A stretch of 64,000 bases of DNA from Bacteroidales bacterium (GCA_011620595.1 WOYX01000034.1:20056-84055); one strand, 5' to 3'; shown: positions 28,199-37,404, numbered from the stretch's first letter. Notes: generated by a model from the letters alone, not told the origin. Numbers and translations are program-made.

Positions 28199-29992
28199 TT
28201 GCCAGAAAAAGAAAACATACGATCCTCAGTCCCAAACCTGCCAGACAGTCCAGGTGTATATCAATTTATAGATGCCTCAGGAACAATACTTTACGTAGGT
28301 AAAGCCAGGAGCCTCCGCAAGAGGGTGGCCTCATACTTCTCCGGAAACCAGTCGGGAAAAACACGCGTTATGCTGTCAAGAGCAACAGATCTGCGTCATA
28401 TTGTGGTCGACAATGAGTCAGAGGCACTGCTTCTGGAAAACTCCCTTATAAAAAAGCATCAGCCGAGATACAACATTCTCCTGAAAGATGATAAGACCTA
28501 TCCTTGGATATGTATTAAAAATGAGCCATTTCCGCGTGTTTTCATGACCCGGAAACTGATAGCCGACGGTTCTGCCTATTTCGGTCCTTACACTTCAGTC
28601 CCTGCTGTTCGCACACTGCTTGAACTTATCAGGCAGCTCTTCCAGATCAGGACCTGCTCTCTTCAGCTGAATGAGAAACAGATCGGGGAAGGTAAATTCA
28701 AGGTATGTCTTGAATATTATATTGGTAACTGCAAAGCCCCCTGCATCGGCCTTGTCAGCAGGGGCGAGTATGATCAGAATATAATGAAGATCAGGCAGAT
28801 AATCAAGGGTGACATGAGTTCAGTCAAAGCACATCTTGAGAAGGAAATGAAAAATTATGCAGCTGAACTGAAATTTGAGGAGGCGCAGAAAATCAAGGAA
28901 AAACTAGACATACTCTCCCGATACAGGAGCAAATCGGTGGTGGTCAACAGCTCGGTCCGTAATGTTGACGTCTTTGGCTGCTCTGAGGATGAAAACTCAT
29001 TGTATGTCAGCTATATGAAAGTGGTAGAGGGAGCAGTAGTCCAAACCTGGTCGGTTGAGCTGAAGCTGAGGCTGGAAGAGGAGAGGGAATCGGTTCTCTC
29101 CACCGCTGTTACGGAGATCAGGCAGAGAGTCTCAAGTGATTCTCCCGAAGTAATAGTTCCGGCAAAACCTGATATCATGGAAGAAGGGGTAAAGTACACT
29201 GTTCCAAAGAGAGGCGACAGGCTTAAGCTGCTGCAGCTGGCAGAACGCAACGCATTGTTTTTCAAGCTTGAACGACAAAAAAAGGCTGCAGCTAAGTCCA
29301 GGGAGAACAGGACGGAAAGAAATCTTGAAAAGATAAAGAAGGACCTGCACATGCCTCTTCTCCCTGTTCATATTGAATGTTTTGACAACTCCAACATACA
29401 GGGAGAGTCGGCTGTCGCTGCCTGTGTCGTCTTCCGTAACGGGAAGCCGAGCAACAAAGAATACCGTCATTTCAACATAAAGACAGTCACCGGGCCAGAT
29501 GACTATGCTTCGATGGAAGAGGTGATATTCCGCCGCTACCGCCGGATGCTTGATGAAGGGAAATCTCTGCCACAGCTGATAGTTATAGACGGCGGTAAGG
29601 GTCAGCTCTCGTCTGCGGTAAAGAGCCTGGAGAGACTGGGATTGAGAGGTAGTATCACTGTCATTGGTATAGCGAAGAAACTGGAAGAGATATATTTCCC
29701 GGGCGATTCAGTTCCGTTGTACCTTGACAGAAACAGCATAACACTCAAGATAATTCAGCATCTGAGAAATGAAGCACACCGGTTCGGTATCAATTTCCAC
29801 CGTAACCGCAGGAGCGCCGGCATGAACAGCTCCGTTCTCGATGAGATTCCCGGTATAGGGGAGAAGACCAAGGAGAAACTGCTGAAAAGATTCGGTTCGG
29901 TCAGGAGAGCATCAGAGGCCTCTTCAGAAGAACTGGAGGAGACAATCGGCAGGCAAAAGGCAGCAATCCTGATTGCAGCACTCCAAAAATAA
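28199..29992 (+). CDS. uvrC: Excinuclease ABC subunit C
   Basis: A 597-residue UvrC, which makes both cuts around DNA damage in nucleotide excision repair. Domains in order: GIY-YIG nuclease (GVYQFIDASGTILYVGKA, about 18-35), UVR motif (LKFEEAQKIKEKLDIL, about 222-237), RNase H-like nuclease (IECFDNSNIQGES, about 395) and tandem helix-hairpin-helix (LDEIPGIGEKTKEKLLKRFG, about 550). The start codon is TTG: an in-frame TGA lies 21 bp upstream with no ATG between, and the protein then begins as other family members do. uvrA and uvrB are not in the window. Confidence 0.95.
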   Translation: MPEKENIRSSVPNLPDSPGVYQFIDASGTILYVGKARSLRKRVASYFSGNQSGKTRVMLSRATDLRHIVVDNESEALLLENSLIKKHQPRYNILLKDDKTYPWICIKNEPFPRVFMTRKLIADGSAYFGPYTSVPAVRTLLELIRQLFQIRTCSLQLNEKQIGEGKFKVCLEYYIGNCKAPCIGLVSRGEYDQNIMKIRQIIKGDMSSVKAHLEKEMKNYAAELKFEEAQKIKEKLDILSRYRSKSVVVNSSVRNVDVFGCSEDENSLYVSYMKVVEGAVVQTWSVELKLRLEEERESVLSTAVTEIRQRVSSDSPEVIVPAKPDIMEEGVKYTVPKRGDRLKLLQLAERNALFFKLERQKKAAAKSRENRTERNLEKIKKDLHMPLLPVHIECFDNSNIQGESAVAACVVFRNGKPSNKEYRHFNIKTVTGPDDYASMEEVIFRRYRRMLDEGKSLPQLIVIDGGKGQLSSAVKSLERLGLRGSITVIGIAKKLEEIYFPGDSVPLYLDRNSITLKIIQHLRNEAHRFGINFHRNRRSAGMNSSVLDEIPGIGEKTKEKLLKRFGSVRRASEASSEELEETIGRQKAAILIAALQK

Positions 29993-29995
29993 CTA

Positions 29996-30011
29996 TTTTC
30001 CACGTGGAACA
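29996..30011. promoter_or_regulatory. Second parS-like ParB site
   Basis: TTTTCCACGTGGAACA matches the palindrome at 26128-26143 in 15 of 16 bases; the identity runs through TTCCACGTGGAACACT. It begins 4 bases after the uvrC stop codon. Unlike the first copy it has no T run on the plus strand, and uvrC has a separate terminator hairpin downstream, which favours a protein-binding site. Confidence 0.6.
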
Positions 30012-30013
30012 CT

Positions 30014-30140
30014 CAGACTTCGCGATCCCTCTAAACGTCTGAATGACAACACTTAGAGAGGCCCGGAACGATGCCTTAACCTCCTGACATTTGAAAATTT
30101 CAGACTAAGCGGGAAGTCTCCCGAAGATTTTCTTCAGAAA
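30014..30140. repeat. REP-like intergenic element (candidate)
   Basis: A non-coding stretch with nested inverted repeats: CTCTAA and TTAGAG arms (about 30029-30058), AGACTT/AAGTCT words, and CGCGATCC at 30021-30028 matched by GGATCGCG at 30176-30183 beyond the terminator. Such compact folded units between genes are typical of dispersed REP-like sequences. Only one copy is in the window. Confidence 0.35.
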
Positions 30141-30147
30141 ACGGTGA

Positions 30148-30175
30148 ACGGAGTGCACTCCGTCCGAATTTTTTT
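30148..30175 (+). terminator. Rho-independent terminator after uvrC
   Basis: ACGGAG and CTCCGT form a 6-bp stem around a TGCA loop (30148-30163), followed by seven T residues at 30169-30175. Confidence 0.65.
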
Positions 30176-30236
30176 GGATCGCGTGACACTCCTGCAATGA
30201 CATATTTCTCCAGTGACAGGAAGCGGGCGACATCTT

Positions 30237-31211
30237 TTATTTTTTTCTCAGTGTTGAAAATATTACAAATTCCATCATTGCAGATCTTGTCTCCGATTCG
30301 GGATACTCTTCAAGGATATGTATTGCCCTGTCGGCATACTCCTGCATTTTTGTCTCGGCATATTCAAGGCCGTTATGATTTTTTACAAACGTGATAACCT
30401 CACTGATCTCGCTCCGCGATTTTTTCTTTTTCCTGATGATGCGTTTGATCTTCCTTCTCTCCACCGGGCCGGCCTCGCGCAGAGCATGTATGAGTGGCAG
30501 GGTGATTTTCTTTTCCTTGATATCATTTCCCTCGCGTTTCCCTGTGAGCCCGTTGCTGGTATAGTCGAGGAGGTCATCCTTTATCTGGAATGCCACACCC
30601 ACATTTACGCCGAACGATTTCATCTTTTCGATGGTCTCCGGGTCATCGGTGACGGAGCTGGTGCCGCAGGCGGTGCAAGCTGCAATCAGCGCCGCAGTCT
30701 TCATCCTTATGATGCGGAAGTAATCCTCTTCCCTTATATCCAGTTTGCGGGTCTTCTGCAGCTGTATCAGCTCTCCCTTTACTATTTCCCTCACGGCGTC
30801 GGAGACAATGCCAAGCATGTCAAAACGCTTCTTCGAGACACTGATAAGCATTCCCTGTGCAAGCAGGTAATCACCAACCAGCACGGCGATCTTTGAGTTG
30901 TAAAGTACGTTTACAGTTGGCAGTCCGCGTCTTTCCGAAGCATCATCCACAACATCATCATGCACCAGGGTGGCCGTATGTAGCAGCTCAATGAAAGTGG
31001 CAGCTATATAGGTTGTCTCGGTTATAGTTCCGTTGAGTCTGGCGGAGAGAAACACCAGAAGAGGCCTTAGCTGCTTGCCCTTCCGGCGTATGATATTATT
31101 CAGGATGACACGGAAAAAGGGGATATCACTCCGGAGCGTTTTACTGAAGTAGGACTCAAACTCGCGCATCTCTGCGGCAACGGGTCTCCTGATATCTGCA
31201 AGGGTTGACAT
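30237..31211 (-). CDS. Polyprenyl diphosphate synthase
   Basis: A 324-residue trans-isoprenyl diphosphate synthase. The first Asp-rich motif is in LVHDDVVDDASERRG (about 82-96) and the second in FQIKDDLLDY (about 210). It extends allylic diphosphates with isopentenyl diphosphate, most likely making the side chain of menaquinone (octaprenyl- or heptaprenyl-type), but chain length cannot be read with confidence. The ATG at 31211 is preferred over a TTG at 31235. It may be co-transcribed with lspA upstream. Confidence 0.92.
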   Translation of the reverse strand: MSTLADIRRPVAAEMREFESYFSKTLRSDIPFFRVILNNIIRRKGKQLRPLLVFLSARLNGTITETTYIAATFIELLHTATLVHDDVVDDASERRGLPTVNVLYNSKIAVLVGDYLLAQGMLISVSKKRFDMLGIVSDAVREIVKGELIQLQKTRKLDIREEDYFRIIRMKTAALIAACTACGTSSVTDDPETIEKMKSFGVNVGVAFQIKDDLLDYTSNGLTGKREGNDIKEKKITLPLIHALREAGPVERRKIKRIIRKKKKSRSEISEVITFVKNHNGLEYAETKMQEYADRAIHILEEYPESETRSAMMEFVIFSTLRKK

Positions 31212-31307
31212 CTTTCCTGCCTGGAATAAGCTCAAAAATAAGAGAAAATGTGATACCCGGTTAATTTTTCACCGCCTGGTGCTGAAAAGAACCAGCTATC
31301 TGTTCTG

Positions 31308-31919
31308 TTATTGCTTCTTCTCTTCGAAAAATTTTTTCTGAAAGAGGAGTATTGCGATCACGCCGCAGGTTATAGAAGCATCTGCTATATTGAATACGGG
31401 CCTGAAAAAGACAAATGACTGTCCGGGTCTGATCGGCGACCATTCGGGCCATTGGGTATCTATGATGGGGAAATAGAACATATCCACCACCCGTCCCATC
31501 AGAAATGACGCATATCCTCCTCCTTCGGGGAACATGACTGCAGGTGTGTGCCAGCTCTCACTGAAGATCAGGCCGTAAAAGGCACTGTCAATGAGGTTTC
31601 CTGCTGCACCCGCGATGATTGCACTGACTGACAGGATAAGACCGATGTGGGCTTTCTTTCTGATAATTCCGGCCAGGTACCACGATATGCCGGCTATGGC
31701 AAGCATCCGGAAGACGGAGAGAGCTATCTTGCCGATCTTGCCACCCCACTCCATTCCGAAAGCCATACCGTTGTTTTCAAGGAAGTGTATCAGGAACCAG
31801 TTGCCTGCCACATGGATCTCCTCGCCTATGACCATATTGGTTTTAACGATGATCTTAAGTGTCTGATCAACAATCAGAATAGAAAAGATCAGCAGCAGCG
31901 ACTTTTTGGCAACCGGCAT
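31308..31919 (-). CDS. lspA: Lipoprotein signal peptidase II
   Basis: A 203-residue membrane aspartic protease with four hydrophobic helices that cuts lipoprotein signal peptides. The catalytic Asp pair is seen in GNLIDS...GRVVDMF and FNIADASI. It is longer than the usual 160-170 residues because of an insert around residues 115-150 (SESWHTPAVMFPEGGG), a form common in Bacteroidota. It serves the several lipoproteins encoded in this window. The N-terminus begins just inside helix 1. Confidence 0.95.
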   Translation of the reverse strand: MPVAKKSLLLIFSILIVDQTLKIIVKTNMVIGEEIHVAGNWFLIHFLENNGMAFGMEWGGKIGKIALSVFRMLAIAGISWYLAGIIRKKAHIGLILSVSAIIAGAAGNLIDSAFYGLIFSESWHTPAVMFPEGGGYASFLMGRVVDMFYFPIIDTQWPEWSPIRPGQSFVFFRPVFNIADASITCGVIAILLFQKKFFEEKKQ

Positions 31920-32011
31920 AGGCAGTGAATTTGGCGCAAATTAGCAAAAAAACCGGAAGAGCGTCATCAGCAGTCACATAATGCCGGATGATTCCGGCAT
32001 CCGGCAGGGTA

Positions 32012-33652
32012 TCAGCAATAGAGGAATCTCTTTATCTTGAGCGTTGCTGTCTTCTGGAACGGTTCAGGCTGGTAAACGACAAGCTGCAACTGACTGTACT
32101 TGTTTACCTTCGAATTGACATACATGCGGAGCTCCTCAAGGTATTCCTCCACCAGCTGTTCCGCCTGATCAGTAATATCCTTCTTCATCTGCTGGTATTT
32201 TGCCTGCAGTTCCTCGATGTTAACGTGAACCATAGCAACAAGCTTGCCTTTCTGCTGTACTACCAGGGACTCAATTACATGCCCGAAGTCGTTTATTACC
32301 GACTCTATCTCTTCCGGATAGATATTCTCACCGCTTGAACCAACGATCATATTCTTCAGCCGACCCCTTAAACTCAGGTAGTTGTCTTTGTCAAGTTGTC
32401 CAAGATCGCCGGTACGGAACCATCCGTCAGGCGTGATTACTTCCGCCGTCATCTCCGGCTCACGGTAATAGCCTTTCATGACATTGTTGCCCTTTGCCCA
32501 CACTTCACCTTCACCTGTAACCGGATCGGGGTTGTGTACCTTGAGCGTCACCCCCTGCATTGCCGGACCGGTGGAACCAAGTCTGCAGGAACCGACCTTC
32601 GTGCCTGCCAGCAGCGGCGAGGTTTCTGTAAGTCCGTAACCTATGGCATAAGGAAATCCTGAATCCAGCAAAAACCTTTCCACAGTCGGGTTCAGTTTTG
32701 CGCCGCCTACGCCGAAGAAGCGCAGCCTGCCGCCGAAAGTTTTATAAACCTTTTTCCCCGCAATCCTGTTAAGAAGTCTGCGCACCGGAGTTTTATGATA
32801 GAGGAAGGAGACAAGCCTGTTCTTTTCGAAAGTCGGCAGCACCTGGTTGAAATATATCTTTTCCATTATCAGCGGCACGGTAAGCATCATCGTCGGCCTT
32901 ACCGTCTCAAGAGCAGGCAGAAGCACCGAAGGCGTGGGTGCCTTGCGCAGGTAATATATCGCCGCCCCGTTGAAGAGCGGAAGTATCAGGCCGAGTGTCT
33001 GCTCGTAGGTGTGTGAGAGTGGAAGAATTGACAGAAAGACGTCACTCTCTGCCACCTCCTGAATGGTGAGTACCTGCTGTGCGGTAAAACAGATGTTTTT
33101 GTGTGTCAGCATTACTCCCTTCGACTTGCCGGTGGTACCTGAGGTATAGATTATGACCGCCAGGTCCTCTTCATCAACCGGATATTCCTTTTCAGGCCTG
33201 GCATCCGGTTCAAAAACTGCACCGTTGCTTCCCGATATCACAGAGTAATCATCATTTGAGAAAACCGTACGGAGGCTTTCGGATTTCAACCCTTCTATTT
33301 TCGGTCTGAGGGCATTGGATGCAAAAATTGCACTGGCCCCCGAGTGTACTATAACATTTGCCACCTCACCGGCAGTGAAGTCGGCAAGTATGGGTACCGC
33401 GACAGCCCCCATTGAGGTAATTGCCAGGTAGGTCACACCCCAGTTGGGCATGCTGCCGCTCAGGAGGGCAACCCGGTCTCCCTTTTGCACCCCGTATTTT
33501 TCCATAAGGCGGATTACCGCCCGGGTACGGTTACTGAGCTGATGGTATGTACTAACATCCTCTCCCACAAATCCCATTGCCTTGTTGCTGCCGTGCTTTC
33601 TGAAGCTCTCTGCGGCAAGGAACGGGATAGTCAACATCATCTTGTTATCCAT
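32012..33652 (-). CDS. Long-chain acyl-CoA synthetase-like AMP-binding protein
   Basis: A 546-residue adenylate-forming enzyme. The P-loop-like motif YTSGTTGKSKGVMLTH is near residues 168-183, the GYGLTETSP motif near 340 and GWFRTGDLG near 415; the catalytic Lys would lie in the last 30 residues (KTATLKIKRF). It activates a carboxylic acid, most likely a long-chain fatty acid, to its CoA ester. The C-terminal part is somewhat shorter than in FadD. A strong -7 element lies 21 bp upstream. Confidence 0.9.
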   Translation of the reverse strand: MDNKMMLTIPFLAAESFRKHGSNKAMGFVGEDVSTYHQLSNRTRAVIRLMEKYGVQKGDRVALLSGSMPNWGVTYLAITSMGAVAVPILADFTAGEVANVIVHSGASAIFASNALRPKIEGLKSESLRTVFSNDDYSVISGSNGAVFEPDARPEKEYPVDEEDLAVIIYTSGTTGKSKGVMLTHKNICFTAQQVLTIQEVAESDVFLSILPLSHTYEQTLGLILPLFNGAAIYYLRKAPTPSVLLPALETVRPTMMLTVPLIMEKIYFNQVLPTFEKNRLVSFLYHKTPVRRLLNRIAGKKVYKTFGGRLRFFGVGGAKLNPTVERFLLDSGFPYAIGYGLTETSPLLAGTKVGSCRLGSTGPAMQGVTLKVHNPDPVTGEGEVWAKGNNVMKGYYREPEMTAEVITPDGWFRTGDLGQLDKDNYLSLRGRLKNMIVGSSGENIYPEEIESVINDFGHVIESLVVQQKGKLVAMVHVNIEELQAKYQQMKKDITDQAEQLVEEYLEELRMYVNSKVNKYSQLQLVVYQPEPFQKTATLKIKRFLYC

Positions 33653-33672
33653 AATTAATTACTTTGAGGGAA

Positions 33673-33680
33673 CAAAGGTA
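33673..33680 (-). promoter_or_regulatory. -7 element for the acyl-CoA synthetase gene
   Basis: Minus-strand TACCTTTG matches TAnnTTTG, 20 bp before the ATG at 33652. Confidence 0.6.
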
Positions 33681-33763
33681 CGGTTTAATCATGATGTATG
33701 ACATTTAAAGTTGTAAATATCAGTGAGAAATAACGTGATAAACAAAAATCGTGATAAATAGTT

Positions 33764-33771
33764 TACTTTTG
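33764..33771 (+). promoter_or_regulatory. -7 element for the QueD-like/polA operon
   Basis: TACTTTTG matches TAnnTTTG. It overlaps a GTG at 33771 that would extend the next gene, so transcription must begin after that GTG and the ATG at 33792 is the real start. Confidence 0.6.
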
Positions 33772-33791
33772 TGAGTATCAACAATTATACT

Positions 33792-34241
33792 ATGTCTGTT
33801 ATCAGGGTAACCAGGGAATTCAGGTTTGAGATGGCGCACGTGCTGTGGAATTATGACGGTCCCTGCCGTAACGTGCACGGTCATTCTTACCTTCTTTATG
33901 TGACTTTATCCGGTCTTCCGCTTGACAATCCGGATCATCCGCGCAACGGCATGGTGATCGACTTCGGCGATCTGAAGCGGATAGTGACGGAAAACGTCGT
34001 TGACAGGTTTGACCATGCCCTGATGATATCAGGACTGGCGCCTGCAGAGCTGGTGGAAAGCTACAGGAAACACTTCGGCAACGTCCTAGTCTCGCCATAC
34101 CAGCCGACTTGCGAAAATATCGTTGCAGAGATTGCAGCAATTGTCAGCGACAAGTTACCGGATGCGGTTTCGCTTCACAGCGTGAAACTTTACGAAACGG
34201 CCAACTCGTTTGCCGAGTGGTATGCATCAGACAACCGGTGA
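33792..34241 (+). CDS. 6-pyruvoyl-tetrahydropterin synthase/QueD family protein
   Basis: A 149-residue T-fold protein. Zinc-binding His residues are in FEMAHVLW and HGHSY, with the catalytic Cys in GPCRNVHGHSY. These are the features of both QueD (6-carboxy-tetrahydropterin synthase, queuosine pathway) and PTPS. No other queuosine gene is adjacent, so the choice is open. The stop overlaps the polA start (TGATG), so the two are translated together; the functional link, if any, is unclear. Confidence 0.88.
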   Translation: MSVIRVTREFRFEMAHVLWNYDGPCRNVHGHSYLLYVTLSGLPLDNPDHPRNGMVIDFGDLKRIVTENVVDRFDHALMISGLAPAELVESYRKHFGNVLVSPYQPTCENIVAEIAAIVSDKLPDAVSLHSVKLYETANSFAEWYASDNR

Positions 34242-37147
34242 TGGCAGAGGAAAAGGATAAAAGGCTCTTTTTGCTTGATGCATATGCCCTGATATTCAGG
34301 TCATACTATGCATTCATCAGGAATCCGCGCATGACATCCAAAGGGATGAACACCTCTGCGGTGTTTGGCTTCCTCCTCACACTTGAAGATCTTCTTGCGA
34401 AGCAGAACCCTACGCATATAGCCGTTGTGTTCGACCCTCCGGGGCCTACCTTCAGAAATGAGATCTATCCGGCATACAAGGCCAATCGTGACGCTACTCC
34501 CGAGGATATCAAAATGGCAGTGCCCTATATCAGGCGCCTGCTTGAGGCCTACCGAATTCCCATCATTGAAGTGCCGGGCTTTGAGGCTGACGATGTCATC
34601 GGCACCCTGGCGCGCAAGGCCTCGGAAGAGGGTTTCATGGCCTACATGATGACGCCTGACAAGGACTTCGCCCAGCTTGTCACCGGCACGGTGAAGATGT
34701 ACCGGCCGGGACGTGGCGGCGGCGAGGCAGAGATATGGGGAGAGGAGGAGATCATGCGGGAGTACGGCGTCGCACCGTCCAATATTACCGATCTCCTCGG
34801 CCTTATGGGCGACAGCTCTGACAATATCCCCGGAGCCCCGGGAATAGGCCCGAAGACAGCCTGCAGACTCATCAGCGAGCATGGTGACATTGAGAGCCTT
34901 CTCGGCAGGACATCGGAGCTCTCAGGCCGGCAAAAGGATATCCTCGAGCAAAACAGGGAACAGATCCTTCTCTCAAAACGCCTGGCAACCATTGAGCAGA
35001 ATGTGCCGCTGGAATTCCGTCATGGGGATTTTCACCGCACAGGGGCAGATGTTGAGGCACTGCGAAAGCTATATGAGGAGCTGGAATTCAGAACCATGGC
35101 CTCACGACTCCAGGCATCATCGGAGGTCAGTACCGGGAAAACGGGTACAGATGAATCCGGAAAATCAACTCCTACTGATGACTCAACGGGTGTTTCAGGC
35201 AGACCCTTCGGCAATGCTGCCCCTGAACCCGGCACTGACGGCCAGGGGTCACTCTTCGGACATGTTGCTACAGCAGAACGGCCCGGCAACCAGGGAACCC
35301 TTTTCGGCAAGCCCACCTATTCAACATCTTCATCTGCAGCGAATATAAGCAATACTCCCCATGAATATACCACGGCGGGAAACCAGGAGAAGGCAGAAGA
35401 ACTGGCAGCAAGGCTTGCAGAACTCCCCGAGTTCTGCTTTGATACCGAGACTACCTCCCTTAATCCGCTCAACACCTCGCTGGTGGCCATCGCCTTCAGC
35501 TGGCAGAAGGGATCGGGAACCATGCTGTGGCTTCCTCCTGACAGAGACGAGGCACTGCAGATGCTGGAACCTTTCAGGAGAGTGTTTGAAGATGAAAGAA
35601 TCGCCAAAACGGGACAGAACCTGAAATTTGACATTCAGGTGTTGTCAGGATACAGCATAAGGGTCAGGGGCCGGCTGTTTGATACTATGATTGCCCATTA
35701 CCTTCTTGAACCTGACATGCGCCATAATATGGACCTGCTCTCTGCCAGCTACCTGAACTATGAGCCTGTGCATATTGAGGAGCTGATAGGCGAGCGCGGA
35801 CCCAAACAGAAAAACATGAGGGATGTTGACATGGAGAGCCTCAGGGAATATTCGGTTGAGGATGCCGATGTCACCTGGCAGCTGAAGGAGAAGTTTGCAC
35901 CGATGCTCATAAAAGAGGGTCTTGACAAGCTGGCTGACGACATTGAGATGCCCCTGATAGTTGTTCTTGCCGATATGGAAAGGACCGGGGTTATGCTTGA
36001 CAGTGAGGCTCTCAACAGCTATGCCGTCACTCTCCGTGAGACCTTGATAAAGCTTGAAGCAGAGATATATACCCTTGCCGGACAGGAATTCAACATCTCC
36101 TCTCCCAAACAGCTGGGAGAGATACTCTTCGTGAGGCTAAAGCTTGATGACAATGCCCGGCTCACAAAGACAAAGCAGTACCGTACCGATGAGGAGGTGC
36201 TTCAGCGGCTTTCCTCCAGGCATCCTGTCATCGGCAAGGTGCTCGAATACCGGGGAGTGAAGAAGCTGCTCTCGACCTATGTGGAGGCACTGCCAGGACT
36301 TGTCAATCCCGTCACCGGCAGGATACACACCACCTATAACCAGGCCGTTGCATCAACCGGCAGACTCAGCTCCACAAACCCGAATCTCCAGAACATACCT
36401 GTGCGTGATGCCGAGGGTCGCGAGATACGAAAGGCATTTATTCCGGCAGAGGGAAAGACATTTCTGAGTGCTGATTATTCACAGATAGAGCTGAGGCTGA
36501 TGGCTCACCTGAGCGGAGACGAGTCAATGATATCAGACTTTCTGTCAGGACAGGATATTCATTCGGCCACGGCAGCCAAGATCTTCAATGTAGCCCCTGA
36601 GGAGGTTACCCGTGAGATGAGGGCAAGAGCCAAGACCGCAAACTTCGGGATCATATACGGCATCTCGGCTTTCGGACTGTCAGAAAGGCTTACGATAGGG
36701 CGCAAGGAGGCCAAAGAGCTGATTGACGGCTACTTCAGTTTATACCCGGGGGTGAAGGTCTACATGGATGAGTGTATCCGCCGGGCACGGGAGTCAGGCT
36801 ATGTGACAACAATATACGGCCGGCGGCGCTGGCTACCCGATATTCATTCGAGAAACCAGGTGGTAAGGGGCAATGCCGAACGCAACGCCATCAATGCGCC
36901 CATACAGGGCAGTGCTGCAGACATCATCAAGATAGCCATGGTCAGGATCGCCAAAAGGCTTGAGAGGGAGATGCCCGAGGCAAAGATGATACTGCAGGTG
37001 CATGACGAACTGATCTTTGAGGTTGATGCCGACAAGGTGGAAAAACTAAGGATACTGGTCACGGAAGAGATGAAGGGTGCTGCTGACCTTGCAATACCGC
37101 TGGAGGTTGACACCGGTACGGGCAACAACTGGCTGGAGGCTCACTGA
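34241..37147 (+). CDS. polA: DNA polymerase I
   Basis: A 968-residue Pol I with all three domains. The 5' nuclease (about 1-290) begins LFLLDAYALIFRSYYAF. The 3'-5' exonuclease (about 385-575) keeps its acidic residues (FDTETTSLNP and YSVEDADVTW), so proofreading should work. The polymerase has DYSQIELRLMAHLSG, RAKTANFGIIYG and QVHDELIFEV. A linker of about 75 low-complexity residues (about 305-380) carries two copies of QGxLFG, at 335-340 (QGSLFG) and 351-356 (QGTLFG), which resemble beta-clamp binding motifs. The ATG at 34241 is chosen over upstream in-frame starts inside the QueD-like gene. Confidence 0.97.
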   Translation: MAEEKDKRLFLLDAYALIFRSYYAFIRNPRMTSKGMNTSAVFGFLLTLEDLLAKQNPTHIAVVFDPPGPTFRNEIYPAYKANRDATPEDIKMAVPYIRRLLEAYRIPIIEVPGFEADDVIGTLARKASEEGFMAYMMTPDKDFAQLVTGTVKMYRPGRGGGEAEIWGEEEIMREYGVAPSNITDLLGLMGDSSDNIPGAPGIGPKTACRLISEHGDIESLLGRTSELSGRQKDILEQNREQILLSKRLATIEQNVPLEFRHGDFHRTGADVEALRKLYEELEFRTMASRLQASSEVSTGKTGTDESGKSTPTDDSTGVSGRPFGNAAPEPGTDGQGSLFGHVATAERPGNQGTLFGKPTYSTSSSAANISNTPHEYTTAGNQEKAEELAARLAELPEFCFDTETTSLNPLNTSLVAIAFSWQKGSGTMLWLPPDRDEALQMLEPFRRVFEDERIAKTGQNLKFDIQVLSGYSIRVRGRLFDTMIAHYLLEPDMRHNMDLLSASYLNYEPVHIEELIGERGPKQKNMRDVDMESLREYSVEDADVTWQLKEKFAPMLIKEGLDKLADDIEMPLIVVLADMERTGVMLDSEALNSYAVTLRETLIKLEAEIYTLAGQEFNISSPKQLGEILFVRLKLDDNARLTKTKQYRTDEEVLQRLSSRHPVIGKVLEYRGVKKLLSTYVEALPGLVNPVTGRIHTTYNQAVASTGRLSSTNPNLQNIPVRDAEGREIRKAFIPAEGKTFLSADYSQIELRLMAHLSGDESMISDFLSGQDIHSATAAKIFNVAPEEVTREMRARAKTANFGIIYGISAFGLSERLTIGRKEAKELIDGYFSLYPGVKVYMDECIRRARESGYVTTIYGRRRWLPDIHSRNQVVRGNAERNAINAPIQGSAADIIKIAMVRIAKRLEREMPEAKMILQVHDELIFEVDADKVEKLRILVTEEMKGAADLAIPLEVDTGTGNNWLEAH

Positions 37148-37149
37148 CG

Positions 37150-37386
37150 ATGGCAGCACGGGTTATTGTTCTCTATTTCGGTGCCGCACAAAAGGTTGCG
37201 GGCAATGCCTCCGAAGATTTTATGGCAGAAGACACTCTGTCGCTTCGCAGGCAGATATTAGAGAGGCACCCGGGGATGTGCAGGGTAACCTTCAGGCTCG
37301 CCCTGAACAGAAATCTGCTGAAAGAGGATTCACTGCTGAAAGAAAATGATATAATTGCAATACTTCCTCCTTTTGAAGGAGGTTAA
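37150..37386 (+). CDS. moaD: Molybdopterin synthase small subunit
   Basis: A 78-residue ubiquitin-like sulfur carrier ending in PPFEGG, the Gly-Gly tail that is thiocarboxylated. It feeds sulfur to MoaE for molybdopterin synthesis. It is 2 bp after the polA stop and 18 bp before moaE, so it is in the polA operon. MoaD and ThiS are alike in this size range; the adjacent moaE decides for MoaD. Confidence 0.9.
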   Translation: MAARVIVLYFGAAQKVAGNASEDFMAEDTLSLRRQILERHPGMCRVTFRLALNRNLLKEDSLLKENDIIAILPPFEGG

Positions 37387-37404
37387 CCTATTGAATTCTG
37401 CATA

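Noticed and set aside
26121-30236. Replication origin inside the window
   Set aside because: parS-like sites, mnmG and rnpA are suggestive of origin proximity, but there is no dnaA, no cluster of TTATCCACA boxes and no AT-rich unwinding region that I could see.
33771-33791. GTG start for the QueD-like gene
   Set aside because: A -7 promoter element (33764-33771) overlaps this GTG, so the codon would lie upstream of the transcript start. The ATG at 33792 gives the normal family N-terminus.
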